In this document: positions 40,634-49,535 of the stretch, piece after piece
How the letters are laid out: each line of letters begins with the position of its first letter
How positions within the stretch are numbered: the stretch's first letter is position 1
Origin: a bacterium
GTDB lineage: Bacteria > Babelota > Babeliae > Babelales > Babelaceae
Assembly (NCBI GenBank): GCA_023428375.1
Contig: JAEYYR010000001.1
Coordinates: 248,001 to 312,000 of the forward strand
Direction of reading: 5' to 3'
Length of the DNA stretch: 64,000 nt
Position numbers and translations under genes: made by a program
Notes under the pieces: model-generated
The model's database searches: none
What the model was told of the DNA's origin: nothing
The model's input: the letters and a program-made list of their open reading frames with translations, nothing else

Positions 40634-41508
40634 GCAATAACCATATAACGAGTCTATATCAGCAACTTCTACAAACACTCAAGCGCATAGTGCCTGATCA
40701 AGAAAATCAAGCATCAACGGCTTGGTTATTGCTTGAAAAATTGTTTGGAAAACGTCGTGAAGAACTTATTGCAATGCACCATCTATCAATTGCTCCTGAA
40801 CAAGAACAGCAATTGCACCGTTGGATCGATGAGTTAAAGAAGCATAAACCATTGCAATATATTCTAGGACAAGTCCCATTTCTCGATTTATGGATCGATG
40901 TTAAGCCTCCGATATTGATTCCTCGACCAGAAACCGAATCATGGTGCGCAGAACTAATTAATATAATAAAACCATTACAAAATGATTCATTATCCATTTT
41001 AGATATGTGTACAGGTTCAGGATGCCTTGCGCTTGCATTAGCCGATGCATTTCCGAAAGCCCTGGTTGTCGCAAGCGATATTAATCCAGATGCGATTAAC
41101 TTGGCACAGCGTAATGCAGAAAAAAACAACCTTACCAACGTGCATTTTATTTTGAGCGATCTATTTAATTCTATTGCTGATCAAAAGTACGATCTTATTG
41201 TTTCAAACCCTCCTTACCTAAGTGAAGAAGAATGGCAAACTATAGAGCCTAATGTTAAGGAGTGGGAAGACAAGAGAGCATTAGTTGCTTCAGATAAGGG
41301 TTTTTACATTATTGAACAAATCTTGTTAAACAGCCGCAACTATTTGAAAAATAATAATAACGTGCCATACAATATGTGGATTGAAATTGGATATAAGCAA
41401 GGACCAGAAGTAGTTGAACTTTTTAAAAAGTATGACTATCGTGACGTTAAGATCCTTAAAGATTACCAGGGTCATGACCGCGTTGTAATTGGCAAATATA
41501 TCTCGTGA
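40630..41508 (+). CDS. prmC: Release-factor glutamine methyltransferase PrmC
   Basis: Methylates the GGQ glutamine of peptide-release factors. Visible: PLQYILGQVPF, IPRPETE, SAM loop LDMCTGSGCLALALA and the catalytic NPPY in LIVSNPPYLS. 292 residues is typical. The start overlaps the upstream secreted-protein gene (ATGA) and its end overlaps the next gene by 4 bp. Confidence 0.96.
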   Translation: MSNNHITSLYQQLLQTLKRIVPDQENQASTAWLLLEKLFGKRREELIAMHHLSIAPEQEQQLHRWIDELKKHKPLQYILGQVPFLDLWIDVKPPILIPRPETESWCAELINIIKPLQNDSLSILDMCTGSGCLALALADAFPKALVVASDINPDAINLAQRNAEKNNLTNVHFILSDLFNSIADQKYDLIVSNPPYLSEEEWQTIEPNVKEWEDKRALVASDKGFYIIEQILLNSRNYLKNNNNVPYNMWIEIGYKQGPEVVELFKKYDYRDVKILKDYQGHDRVVIGKYIS

Positions 41509-41945
41509 AAAATACTCATTTTCTTATTGCATCACACGAACGCGCATCTTTAAAAAAATGGTGGCTTCTTGCCGGTATATTAGGAATAATAACTGTTCTC
41601 GTAACCACCTTATGTACGATGCGAATGTATCGCATTATTTCAGCAAACGAATCGGTGATGCCGTCGATTATTCAGCCGCCAGCAATTGAAAAAATGCCAC
41701 TTCCACAAGTTACCGTTATTCTTGAACAAATTACTGATCGTTTACCTGGTTCTGTTTCATTTACCGCGTTACAGCTTGAAAATGATCATTTGACCATACA
41801 AGGCAAAACAATAGATCAGCATGCGTGGGCAACATGGACCGAAATACTAGAATGTGTTGAATGGGTTTCTGAAATCAAAGTTGAATATTTACAAAAGATC
41901 CCCAAAAAGAATGTATATTCTTTTTCTCTAAGCTTGTGCTTTTAA
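41505..41945 (+). CDS. Single-TM protein, PilN-like
   Basis: 146 residues from a GTG overlapping the prmC stop. Cytoplasmic N terminus, one TM at about 20-42 (WLLAGILGIITVLVTTLC), then a periplasmic domain with the pattern VTVILEQITDRLPGSVSFTALQLENDHLTIQG typical of PilN/GspL-type ferredoxin-like assembly proteins. No other pilus gene is nearby, so this is an orphan match. It lies just before mutL. Moderate confidence. Confidence 0.5.
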   Translation: MKNTHFLIASHERASLKKWWLLAGILGIITVLVTTLCTMRMYRIISANESVMPSIIQPPAIEKMPLPQVTVILEQITDRLPGSVSFTALQLENDHLTIQGKTIDQHAWATWTEILECVEWVSEIKVEYLQKIPKKNVYSFSLSLCF

Positions 41946-41987
41946 GACAGGCATCTATACTGAAATAGTACTTTATTCCTTAGATTC

Positions 41988-43751
41988 ATGGCAAAAATAT
42001 ACCAACTTCCTCGCGAAGAAATTCAAAAGATTGCTGCTGGTGAAGTTGTAGAACGTCCAGCAAATATCGTCAAAGAATTGCTCGAAAACTCTCTTGATGC
42101 CGGTGCACAGCGACTAATATTTTATATAGAAGACGGTGGCAAAAAGCTCATTCGACTCATCGATGATGGCCACGGCATGACCGTTGAAGATGCGCGTTTA
42201 TGTATTCTTCCTCATACCACCAGCAAAATACGTTGCGTGGATGATATTGCCCTCATTAAATCATTTGGTTTTCGCGGAGAAGCATTAGCAAGTATTTCTG
42301 CAATAAGTCACTTTTCAATAACCACGAGAACTGCCGATGAGCTGAAAGCGGTAAAGCTAGAAGTTGAAGAAGGATCCATTATTCAAGAATCAATGGTAAG
42401 CGCATCTCCTGGAACCGAGATTGTCATTGAAGATATTTTTTATAATGTGCCAGCTCGAAAAAAATTTTTAAAAACTTCAGAAACTGAATGGCGTGCAATC
42501 GCTCAATTGATTCAAGCGTATGCATTATGTTATCCGGATCATACTTTTACGGTCTACCACAACAATAAGCAGATTTATCATTTTCCAAAAACTACCCATG
42601 TGGAACGGGTTAAAGATATTTTAGCCGATAGTCACCACATGCAAATATTTCAAGAGCAATCTTCACTTGAAACACCATGCGTAAAATTATTTGCTGGACC
42701 ACCAAGCTATACCCGTTATGATCGTCAACATATTTATTGTTTTGTGAATAACCGATGGATTAAAAACCATAAGATTGTGCAAGCATTTATTCGAGGTTAT
42801 ACTACGGTGCTCAATGATGGCAAATATCCTGTCGGTTGTTTATTTATTACGATTGATCCAGCTGAAATCGATGTTAATATTCATCCAAGAAAAGAAGAAG
42901 TCGTGTTTCTTCACCCACGCAGAATCGAAGAGTTAATAACAAACACAGTGCAGAAAGCGCTGTCACAAGAGATTGGTGTGATAACTAAAAAAGAAGTACC
43001 TTTTTCACCGACATCTTATTACGCGCCTCAACCACCGCAATGGAATGCACCAACTTCGTATACCGCTCAGACGATTTCCACTCGCTCAGAATCTAAACCA
43101 GATTTTGTGCCTATGACACAAGTGCAAGAAACATTCTTTGCTCCTCGGACTGTTGAAGAAACGAGTGCTGAATTTTCTTATCTGTTAATCGGACAGGCGT
43201 ATGACACGTACATTATCGTGGAACGAGATAATGGATTAGTCATATTTGATCAGCATGCTGCGCATGAACGAATATTATATGAACAGTTTGCCTCTCGGCT
43301 TAATGAAGCACCGACGGTAAAACTCCTCTTTCCTGAAACACTTGTTATGAAATCGGAAGAATTGAATACTGTCATGCACTATCAAGAAGCAATGAAATTA
43401 CAAGGCATTATTCTTGATGCACTTGATTCAACGACCTTAGTTGTCTATTCAAAGCCTGTGCATGCCCAACAAGTTTCCCTAAAAGATGTTGCACATGAAA
43501 TACTGCAAATTGTTGCCACTCTTGATTTTTTACCTGATGAACAATTAAAAAAAGAATTTAATAAAAAAATTCAAGCGATGATGGCATGCAAAGCGGCCGT
43601 TAAGGCTGGCGATCAATTATCGCGTGAAAAAATGCATGAAATTATTGATACGCTGATGAAAACACCAAATCATTCCACCTGTCCTCATGGACGACCAACC
43701 TGGTGGCATATGCCATTGCAAGAACTTGGAAAGAAATTTAGACGTTATTAA
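41988..43751 (+). CDS. mutL: DNA mismatch repair protein MutL (endonuclease type)
   Basis: Couples MutS mismatch recognition to strand incision. GHKL ATPase motifs: AGEVVERPANIVKELLENSLDAGA, DDGHGM, and TTSKI followed by FGFRGEALASI. The C-terminal domain has DQHA-xx-E-xxxx-E (DQHAAHERILYE), ACKAAVKAGD, CPHGRP and a terminal FRR, which mark the nicking type found outside E. coli. 587 residues. The stop overlaps the ogt gene by 4 bp on the other strand. MutS is not in the window. Confidence 0.97.
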   Translation: MAKIYQLPREEIQKIAAGEVVERPANIVKELLENSLDAGAQRLIFYIEDGGKKLIRLIDDGHGMTVEDARLCILPHTTSKIRCVDDIALIKSFGFRGEALASISAISHFSITTRTADELKAVKLEVEEGSIIQESMVSASPGTEIVIEDIFYNVPARKKFLKTSETEWRAIAQLIQAYALCYPDHTFTVYHNNKQIYHFPKTTHVERVKDILADSHHMQIFQEQSSLETPCVKLFAGPPSYTRYDRQHIYCFVNNRWIKNHKIVQAFIRGYTTVLNDGKYPVGCLFITIDPAEIDVNIHPRKEEVVFLHPRRIEELITNTVQKALSQEIGVITKKEVPFSPTSYYAPQPPQWNAPTSYTAQTISTRSESKPDFVPMTQVQETFFAPRTVEETSAEFSYLLIGQAYDTYIIVERDNGLVIFDQHAAHERILYEQFASRLNEAPTVKLLFPETLVMKSEELNTVMHYQEAMKLQGIILDALDSTTLVVYSKPVHAQQVSLKDVAHEILQIVATLDFLPDEQLKKEFNKKIQAMMACKAAVKAGDQLSREKMHEIIDTLMKTPNHSTCPHGRPTWWHMPLQELGKKFRRY

Positions 43752-44200
43752 AGAGATTCATTTTGCAATAAATGACGTTTTTTTTCTAAACCCCATTTAA
43801 ATCCCGTCAACGAACCATTTTTACCTATTACTCGATGACATGGCACCAAATACGCTAAGTTGTTAGCACCCAATGCTCTGGCGACTGCACGACATGCTTT
43901 AGGATTTCCAATTTCTAGCGCCAATTGATTATACGTTATGGTTGTCCCTGCATGAATCTTCAAGGCCGCTTGCCACACAGAATGTTGAAATGGAGTGCCA
44001 ACTAGAATGAGGGATACGTGATCTAATTCCATTAAAGCATGGGGTGAATCTTCTACAAACTCACTTTTAAAAATCCCTATAGAACACATAGAAAGTTTTA
44101 AGATGCCTGCAGATGTTGAAATAAAACGATAGGTTATTTCTTCACCACGGATCATTTTTTGAAAAGCGGTTGGTGAATATAGAGTGATTGATGTTGTCAT
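43748..44200 (-). CDS. ogt: Methylated-DNA-protein cysteine methyltransferase
   Basis: Suicide repair enzyme that accepts the alkyl group from O6-alkylguanine. Active site PCHRV with the nucleophilic Cys, preceded by TPFQHSVWQAAL, TYNQLA and ARALGANNLA, followed by TGFKWGLEKKR. 150 residues is the compact Ogt form. It is convergent with mutL, forming a small DNA-repair neighbourhood. Confidence 0.95.
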   Translation of the reverse strand: MTTSITLYSPTAFQKMIRGEEITYRFISTSAGILKLSMCSIGIFKSEFVEDSPHALMELDHVSLILVGTPFQHSVWQAALKIHAGTTITYNQLALEIGNPKACRAVARALGANNLAYLVPCHRVIGKNGSLTGFKWGLEKKRHLLQNESL

Positions 44201-44260
44201 AATAACTGAGAATACAATGATTTTTCAGCGGCCTCAACTAAATGAGTCAAGGCCCGGTTT

Positions 44261-44971
44261 TTAATAACGTTTGATAGATTGAGATTCTAGATGACGATAT
44301 AAATACACTTTAGCGCCATAGCAAAGCGGGATTGCCAATAGAAGCGTGAATCCATAGAACTGGAACGCTAGGGCATAGGCAAGCCAGATAAGTAATAATA
44401 AAGCTAATACTTGATAACGATTGCCTTTGGTAATACGTGAACTGATTTTAAATGATTCAATTGGACCAACATTTTTATCAACGATAGCATAATCAAAGAA
44501 ATAGTACGTTACTGCGGCCCATACACCAGGAATTACAAACAATAAAAATCCTAATCCCACCAAAATTGAATAAAATATTTGTGCGATTGCATAATTTATT
44601 ACGATAGGAAATGAGGTAAAGAGCGTAGAAAATCGTGAATGCCCAGTATCATGCAGTTCAAGCATCACGGCTCGCATACCTGCTTGAAATCCGTAATCCA
44701 AAATACTAAATAAAATATATAATAATGCACTCACCAAAATGAGCTGTACCGAAATGAGACTAGCCAAAAATTCCCATGTAATGGTTTGCGGCTGTACAAC
44801 CCTAAACCCATGAATAAAATTCATTGCAAACAAAAATAGTATGCCGCTGTAGCGCAAAATACGGATTAATCCTTGCAAAAAAACAAGACCCAAAAACAAC
44901 CAAATGTTATCCATGGTGGTTATAAAACCAAATTTTATCGCTTCTGTAAGCGAAAGAGTTTTATTTTCCAT
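44261..44971 (-). CDS. Integral membrane protein, DUF975-like
   Basis: 236 residues with five or six TM segments. The stretch LLFVIPGVWAAVTYYFFDYAI followed by ESFKISSRITKGNR resembles the DUF975/related family, where a hydrophobic bundle carries an IPG turn and a Ser-x-x-x-TKG loop. Function of that family is unknown; membrane proteins of this type often lie in envelope homeostasis loci. AAGGAG precedes the ATG. Confidence 0.65.
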   Translation of the reverse strand: MENKTLSLTEAIKFGFITTMDNIWLFLGLVFLQGLIRILRYSGILFLFAMNFIHGFRVVQPQTITWEFLASLISVQLILVSALLYILFSILDYGFQAGMRAVMLELHDTGHSRFSTLFTSFPIVINYAIAQIFYSILVGLGFLLFVIPGVWAAVTYYFFDYAIVDKNVGPIESFKISSRITKGNRYQVLALLLLIWLAYALAFQFYGFTLLLAIPLCYGAKVYLYRHLESQSIKRY

Positions 44972-45061
44972 AATTCTCCTTAAGAACGTGGTATTTTATG
45001 TTAGGTTAACCCACAATATCTTAACGATACAATGAAACAATATATTCTATAACAGATCCAT

Positions 45062-45103
45062 TTACTTACCATTTTTTTGTTCTAATAAAAAAATGGTAAG
45101 TAA
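45062..45103. promoter_or_regulatory. Perfect 17-bp inverted repeat in a 282-bp divergent gap
   Basis: TTACTTACCATTTTTTT (45062-45078) is exactly mirrored at 45087-45103 around GTTCTAAT. The gap 44972-45253 lies between a leftward and a rightward gene, so no terminator is expected. A further 7-bp repeat (ATGACAT at 45189-45195, ATGTCAT at 45214-45220) lies closer to 45254. No small gene was found in the gap. Confidence 0.6.
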
Positions 45104-45253
45104 TCGTTCAATTTGCTAATAATTTAGTGTAGGCTAATGCGCAATATATTTATTTTTTTAGCTTAAATACATGTTTTGCAAATAAACCATGACATTTAAT
45201 ACAAAAAATACGTATGTCATAAAAATCCTAACAATATATAAAACGGACACTCC

Positions 45254-45859
45254 ATGTTGCATACTTTTTTACTATTTTTCTTACATTTCAGTTTAGTTAA
45301 TTCCATAGATTTTTCTGTAATTCACCTTGAAGATAGTGATCCGTCTGCAGATACTATACATGCCTTAGCTCCGTTATTTTATAATAGAGTCGCTGATTGG
45401 AGTCTTTCAAGTTTAGTTAAAGATCCTGAAAGAAGAATTTTAGCAATTTCGATGCTCTCAGATGATGAAATTTTATGCCAAACGTGCAGACATTTTACAC
45501 CTTTGACACAAATGTTTGATCCTAATAATTGTTTTTTTAACGATAATATTATTAATTTTTTTAAAGGAACAAAGAAAGCTTTTCGTAATGCAGTAATAGA
45601 AGATCTTCCTGTTGTAGAAGCTGTGGCAGCATTATTTACTTTAAAACCAACGTATAAGTCAATCTCGCCAGCGTTTAGTAAATACAGCATGCACGAATTG
45701 TATGAGTTAGTAATTAAAAGTTTTAATATTAAGCTGCAATTTGAAAGAAAAATAGGTAAAAAAATTGAGCAAATGTTGCAAGATTCAAGTTTGACCGAAA
45801 ATGAACGTAATACATTCTGGTTTACCGATGGAAGAAAGCGATTAGAGCTAGATTTATAA
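45254..45859 (+). CDS. Secreted protein, possibly the 5' half of a split gene
   Basis: 201 residues. Signal at 1-17 (FLLFFLHFSLVNS), mature part helical with three Cys, ending KRLELDL before a TAA. An open frame without a signal peptide continues at 45852-46379 in the +1 frame with no ATG for the first 45 bases, so the two may be one gene broken by a single-base change near the A-run at 45858-45863. No family is recognised. Confidence 0.65.
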   Translation: MLHTFLLFFLHFSLVNSIDFSVIHLEDSDPSADTIHALAPLFYNRVADWSLSSLVKDPERRILAISMLSDDEILCQTCRHFTPLTQMFDPNNCFFNDNIINFFKGTKKAFRNAVIEDLPVVEAVAALFTLKPTYKSISPAFSKYSMHELYELVIKSFNIKLQFERKIGKKIEQMLQDSSLTENERNTFWFTDGRKRLELDL

Positions 45860-45866
45860 AAAATTA

Positions 45867-46379
45867 TTGGTACAATTTCCACAAGATCACAAGATTATGT
45901 TGACTGAAGAGGTATATCAAAAATATCTTCAACATTGTTATGATGAAAAATATGTTTATACAAACGATAAAATAAGAACACAGCCTATTAAAAAATCACG
46001 ACGCAATTATTTTGATCTAGATCGCGAACTTATAGAACTTATTAATAACCATACTTTTGCACGGAATGAAAAAAGTCTTTTATTAGATATTTATAGACCC
46101 AAAGCAAATTCCAAAGATCTCAAATCTCTATTTAAAATTCCTCGCCGAAATACATTCGCTAACGCTGAGTCATTAGCTAGTGTTTGTGAATTCAAATTAG
46201 TCCATCATGAACAACTTGACACAACCTTTGAGATGATTCATCCTCTGGAATTTATTGCGTATCTTAAGCATAATCCTGATCGATTAAAATATATTATCAG
46301 TGGATATGCTCATTTTATGAGACAATATGGATTCGATTTTGCAAGGTTAATTAAAGCAATCACCAGCTCAGATTGCTAG
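45867..46379 (+). CDS. Helical protein, possibly the 3' half of a split gene
   Basis: 170 residues if read from TTG at 45867, 160 from the ATG at 45897. No signal peptide and no Shine-Dalgarno, unlike almost all neighbours. The open frame begins right where the upstream gene stops, and joining them gives a continuous helical segment (ELDL then YKKLLVQFPQD). Content: basic KKSRRNYFDL region and an amphipathic C-terminal half. It is either a translationally coupled cytosolic protein or a frameshifted C-terminal part. Confidence 0.5.
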   Translation: MVQFPQDHKIMLTEEVYQKYLQHCYDEKYVYTNDKIRTQPIKKSRRNYFDLDRELIELINNHTFARNEKSLLLDIYRPKANSKDLKSLFKIPRRNTFANAESLASVCEFKLVHHEQLDTTFEMIHPLEFIAYLKHNPDRLKYIISGYAHFMRQYGFDFARLIKAITSSDC

Positions 46380-46463
46380 GCTGGCCTATTACTTTTCAGA
46401 GCTATAATAATTTTTTGCTGATAAGTTTAATAATTAATCTTATTAAAAATTAGGAGATCAAAA

Positions 46464-46820
46464 ATGGTATTATTCTTTTTTTGCCTGAGCGCATTACATT
46501 TGTTTTGTTCTGAAGATAGTACTAGCAAAAAAAATTATTTTGCTGAAGAATCTTATGAATCATTTGATCACGCATTAGTATCTATATGTAAGGGATGTAA
46601 TACAACTGGGCCATCAATTTTATCTACCCTTATTCTTCAAAGCATTACACCAGAAAAAGAAGTGGAAATTCGGGAAATAAGTAAGAATAAAAGAAAAAGT
46701 TCGGTAATATCTGCAGATGAAGCAAAGATTATACAAAAAATGCATCACCATTATACAAATGTATTGATTCATTATAATTCAATTGTTCCAGCACCAAATA
46801 GCATTAAAAGAAGAAAATAA
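46464..46820 (+). CDS. Small secreted protein, family of 46865
   Basis: 118 residues, AGGAG six bases before the ATG. Signal at 1-15 (LFFFCLSALHLFCS). Mature part: SYESFDHALVSICKG, TGPSILSTLILQSITPEKE, then a Lys-rich helix and a basic end (SIKRRK). The next gene repeats the layout (YDEALEHIFLSAS, IGPRHITTITIQNMSEEK). Tandem paralogs; function unknown. An 8-bp AT-rich hairpin (46426-46447) lies upstream of the ribosome-binding site. Confidence 0.7.
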   Translation: MVLFFFCLSALHLFCSEDSTSKKNYFAEESYESFDHALVSICKGCNTTGPSILSTLILQSITPEKEVEIREISKNKRKSSVISADEAKIIQKMHHHYTNVLIHYNSIVPAPNSIKRRK

Positions 46821-46864
46821 CTTAAAATTCAAATAACTATATATTAAAAGTGTTAGGAGTTACT

Positions 46865-47188
46865 ATGTTTGCACTATTACTTTGTTTTTGCATTTCATCA
46901 TCTTGGAGCACCGATAATCATTCTGAAAAAATGGTTCAATATACCTGCTATGATGAAGCATTAGAACATATTTTTCTAAGTGCATCGCTAATCGGTCCAC
47001 GACATATAACAACCATCACGATACAAAATATGTCTGAAGAAAAAATTCAGCAACTAGAGAGAATTAGTGCTGGAAGAGAAAAAAATAAATACATTTCCCA
47101 AAAGAGAGCCACAAACATACTAAGTCATATTACAACATACAATCAAACACTGACTAACTTTCAAAATAACATTAAATCTTTACAGTAA
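46865..47188 (+). CDS. Small secreted protein, family of 46464
   Basis: 107 residues from the ATG at 46865 (AGGAG five bases upstream; GTG at 46850 rejected). Signal at 1-15 (ALLLCFCISSSWS), then the shared pattern with CYDEALEHI, GPRHITTITIQNMSEEKIQQLERIS and a C-terminal helix. Ends 3 bp before a strong terminator. A more distant third member may be 48126-48533 (AYESVLLSAVSES, SAMSEEQKNIRLKR). Confidence 0.7.
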   Translation: MFALLLCFCISSSWSTDNHSEKMVQYTCYDEALEHIFLSASLIGPRHITTITIQNMSEEKIQQLERISAGREKNKYISQKRATNILSHITTYNQTLTNFQNNIKSLQ

Positions 47189-47191
47189 TTA

Positions 47192-47220
47192 AAGGCGCCT
47201 TTAGAAGGCGCCTTCTTTTT
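47192..47220 (+). terminator. Terminator with GGCGCC stem
   Basis: AAGGCGCC (47192-47199) pairs with GGCGCCTT (47207-47214), followed by CTTTTTT. It also lies at the end of the convergent ku gene (47220). The stem sequence matches that of the terminator at 5848-5870. Confidence 0.88.
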
Positions 47221-48005
47221 TAAGCTCGGGCGACTATTCTTTTTTCATTTAGACTTGCTTTTAAGGCATCGACGATCGTTGGTTTTTTACGCTCAACGCG
47301 CTTTTTCATGGGCTTAGTTTTTGTCGCTTTTTTAGATTTTGATTGCTTGAGTAATTTTTTTAATTGTTGAGCGAAAGTATCTTTAAACTTGCTCATATCA
47401 AATTTCTTTACTGAAAGCTTTGAAATGAGATCTTGTGCTAATTTTAATTCTTTTGGATCAACTTTAGTTTTTCCTGTCGGTATTACATCACTAATATCAC
47501 GAATTTCATAGGTATAATGAAGTGTCGTTAATAATAAGTATGATTCATGTGATTGTATCATACAGGTATATTCTTTATCACGCATTACAAATCTACCGAT
47601 TGCAACCTTATCAAGCGATTCAAGCGCTTTCATAAAAAGGTCAAAAACTGCCTTACTTTTTTTGTCTGGGGCGATAATATAATGATTATTCATATACACC
47701 AAATCTATTGCAGCAAAATCTACAAATTCAACGATAGAAATGGTATCGGTTGTTTCTGGTCGTAATTCTTTGATCATTTCTTGGGTCAAAATAAGATATT
47801 CTCCATCAATTGCTAAACCTTTTACCGTTTGTTCCCATGTAATCTCTTTTTTGCAATGAGGACACCAGCGATGATATTTTACCGGCGTATGACAGGTGGA
47901 ATGGAGCAAGGTAAATCCAATTGCATGTGATTCTGTTGCGGAATACATTTTTACCGGAATATTTACTAAACCAAATGAAATAGAGCCCTTCCATATAATT
48001 TTCAT
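47220..48005 (-). CDS. ku: Non-homologous end-joining protein Ku
   Basis: Bacterial Ku forms a ring on DNA ends and recruits ligase LigD. Diagnostic opening WKGSISFGLVNIPVKMYSATE, then LHSTCHTPVKYHRWCPHC (a partial zinc-knuckle-like segment), ETTDTISIVEFVD, IAPDKK and a Lys-rich C-terminal tail (KKATKTKPMKKRVERKK) typical of DNA-binding extensions. 261 residues is normal. No ligD-like gene is in this window. It is preserved in a genome that appears reduced. Confidence 0.95.
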   Translation of the reverse strand: MKIIWKGSISFGLVNIPVKMYSATESHAIGFTLLHSTCHTPVKYHRWCPHCKKEITWEQTVKGLAIDGEYLILTQEMIKELRPETTDTISIVEFVDFAAIDLVYMNNHYIIAPDKKSKAVFDLFMKALESLDKVAIGRFVMRDKEYTCMIQSHESYLLLTTLHYTYEIRDISDVIPTGKTKVDPKELKLAQDLISKLSVKKFDMSKFKDTFAQQLKKLLKQSKSKKATKTKPMKKRVERKKPTIVDALKASLNEKRIVARA

Positions 48006-48125
48006 GTAATATCCTTTTTCAATTAGGGTGCCACAGCATCTTCAGAAAAAGTAAGAATTATTTGACTATTATTACTATTGATCAATACTTTATTAAGTCA
48101 AAATAGAAATTACCTTGAGCCATAT

Positions 48126-48533
48126 ATGATAAAAAAATATTTTCTTCTCTCTTCATTATTAATCAGTCAAATTTATGCGCAAGAAATTAATACTATGCTA
48201 GAACATGCATACGAGTCTGTATTATTAAGCGCAGTCAGTGAAAGCTTAAAAAACCATAAAGGTCATCCATGTTCGGATGCCATAGCATTATTTAGCGCCA
48301 TGAGTGAAGAACAAAAAAATATTCGATTAAAAAGAAAAGATGAAGTAACAGAATATGTAGAAAAAACTTATTCTGAATACATGAAATTGCTTCAGCATGA
48401 ATCGTCTTCAATTGCCCCTTATATTAATAAAGAGGCTCTTCGCAATCAAACCCTTGTTCTATTACCTGCAGAAAAACAAGAAGCATACTTTATTGGTATT
48501 GTTCTTGAACAATTTATTAAAATGAACAAATAA
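48126..48533 (+). CDS. Small secreted helical protein
   Basis: 135 residues from the ATG at 48126; an upstream in-frame TTG at 48078 would give an untypical N terminus. Signal at 1-18 (FLLSSLLISQIYA). Helical, one Cys, with AYESVLLSAVSES and AMSEEQKNIRLKRKDE segments that loosely echo the proteins at 46464 and 46865. Convergent with tsaB, stop-to-stop spacing 8 bp. Confidence 0.65.
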   Translation: MIKKYFLLSSLLISQIYAQEINTMLEHAYESVLLSAVSESLKNHKGHPCSDAIALFSAMSEEQKNIRLKRKDEVTEYVEKTYSEYMKLLQHESSSIAPYINKEALRNQTLVLLPAEKQEAYFIGIVLEQFIKMNK

Positions 48534-48541
48534 CTAACAAA

Positions 48542-49231
48542 TTATTTACTGCTAAAAACCGCAGGCTTCAGGTATAGAGGAAACAATTGCGGCACTACGT
48601 GATTATTTTCGAATGCTTGAAGCGCTTGTTTTGCTAAAAAATCATTCGAAGTATCATTTTCTGAATCAAGAAACAACTTCTTAACCGGTACAAGCGCATC
48701 TAATTGTTTTTTATACGCCTCTGCCATTTCGCCTTTAATAATAAAAGAATTATAGGGCATCTGGATTAATTGGGTTGCCAAATTTTCTATAGTAGAAGTT
48801 CCTTGGACTACTGACTCATCTTTATAAATTTTAAAGTGAATTTCTCCACAAAATGCATCTAAAATTGCAAGCGATGCTTGTTGCTCGGAAAGCAGAGGTT
48901 CTTCAGATAATATATCTAATGTTGATAATCCAATTAAAGGAATTCCACTGGCTGCAGCAATGCCATTAATCGTTGCCAATGTGGAACGCAAGGTCGTTAA
49001 AGGCGCAGGCCCAGTAGTTGCAGCAATAAATTGTATATCTTTTAATGTCAAATGATGTTCTTTTAACAAGGAATCAATGTGAGGCAATAACGTTTTACTG
49101 ACTTTTTTATTCTCTTCCATCATGGATTTAATAACACGAGAACCATGAGCAAGAAAAAAACGGACAGAACTGAAACCTGTATGGAAAACAAGAGCGTACG
49201 GTAAAGTATCACGAGAGTTAGAAGTGAGCAT
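48542..49231 (-). CDS. tsaB: tRNA threonylcarbamoyladenosine biosynthesis protein TsaB
   Basis: Partner of TsaD in making t6A37 on tRNA. ASKHA-fold segments: LPHIDSLLKEHHLTLKDIQFIAATTGPAPLTTLRSTLATINGIA is the conserved core, followed by STLDIL and LDAFCGEIHF. 229 residues is usual. It is degenerate at the ATP site, as in most TsaB. Convergent with a secreted-protein gene. Confidence 0.93.
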   Translation of the reverse strand: MLTSNSRDTLPYALVFHTGFSSVRFFLAHGSRVIKSMMEENKKVSKTLLPHIDSLLKEHHLTLKDIQFIAATTGPAPLTTLRSTLATINGIAAASGIPLIGLSTLDILSEEPLLSEQQASLAILDAFCGEIHFKIYKDESVVQGTSTIENLATQLIQMPYNSFIIKGEMAEAYKKQLDALVPVKKLFLDSENDTSNDFLAKQALQAFENNHVVPQLFPLYLKPAVFSSK

Positions 49232-49254
49232 ATCTAATTATTACTGTTTTGTTA

Positions 49255-49434
49255 CTATTTTTTATCATTGCATTTTTGCTGTTGATAGAAAATGCTAAAT
49301 GCATCAAATTCGATAGTTTTTTCTTTTTTAGTAATAATCTTACCACAATTTAAGCATTTCCATGCATCAAAGTTTAAAAAATGGTCAAAAAAGGACTGTA
49401 AAACCATAAGTCCTGAGCACTTTGAGCATTTCAT
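49255..49434 (-). CDS. Small zinc-ribbon protein
   Basis: 59 residues, not easily found by length-based callers. Two Cys pairs, MKCSKCSG at the start and WKCLNCGK at about 26-32, form a four-Cys zinc ribbon, as in small uncharacterised bacterial zinc-finger proteins that I recognise by pattern. GGGAGAG lies 7-8 bases upstream of the ATG. It lies between ruvX and tsaB on the same strand. Function unknown; nucleic-acid or protein binding is plausible. Confidence 0.8.
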   Translation of the reverse strand: MKCSKCSGLMVLQSFFDHFLNFDAWKCLNCGKIITKKEKTIEFDAFSIFYQQQKCNDKK

Positions 49435-49535
49435 TGACCCACTCTCCCTGTATTAGTGGCTGACAAATTTTCTTCTACAAGGTAGTCGTGAGTTTGTCGA
49501 TTTGTCAATAGTTTTTATAGATTAAAAACTGCAAA

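Noticed and set aside
5848..47220. Repeated GGCGCC hairpins (5848, 47192) considered as a dispersed repeat family
   Set aside because: Only the short palindromic stem is shared; flanks differ and both sit at gene ends, so they are terminators of similar design.
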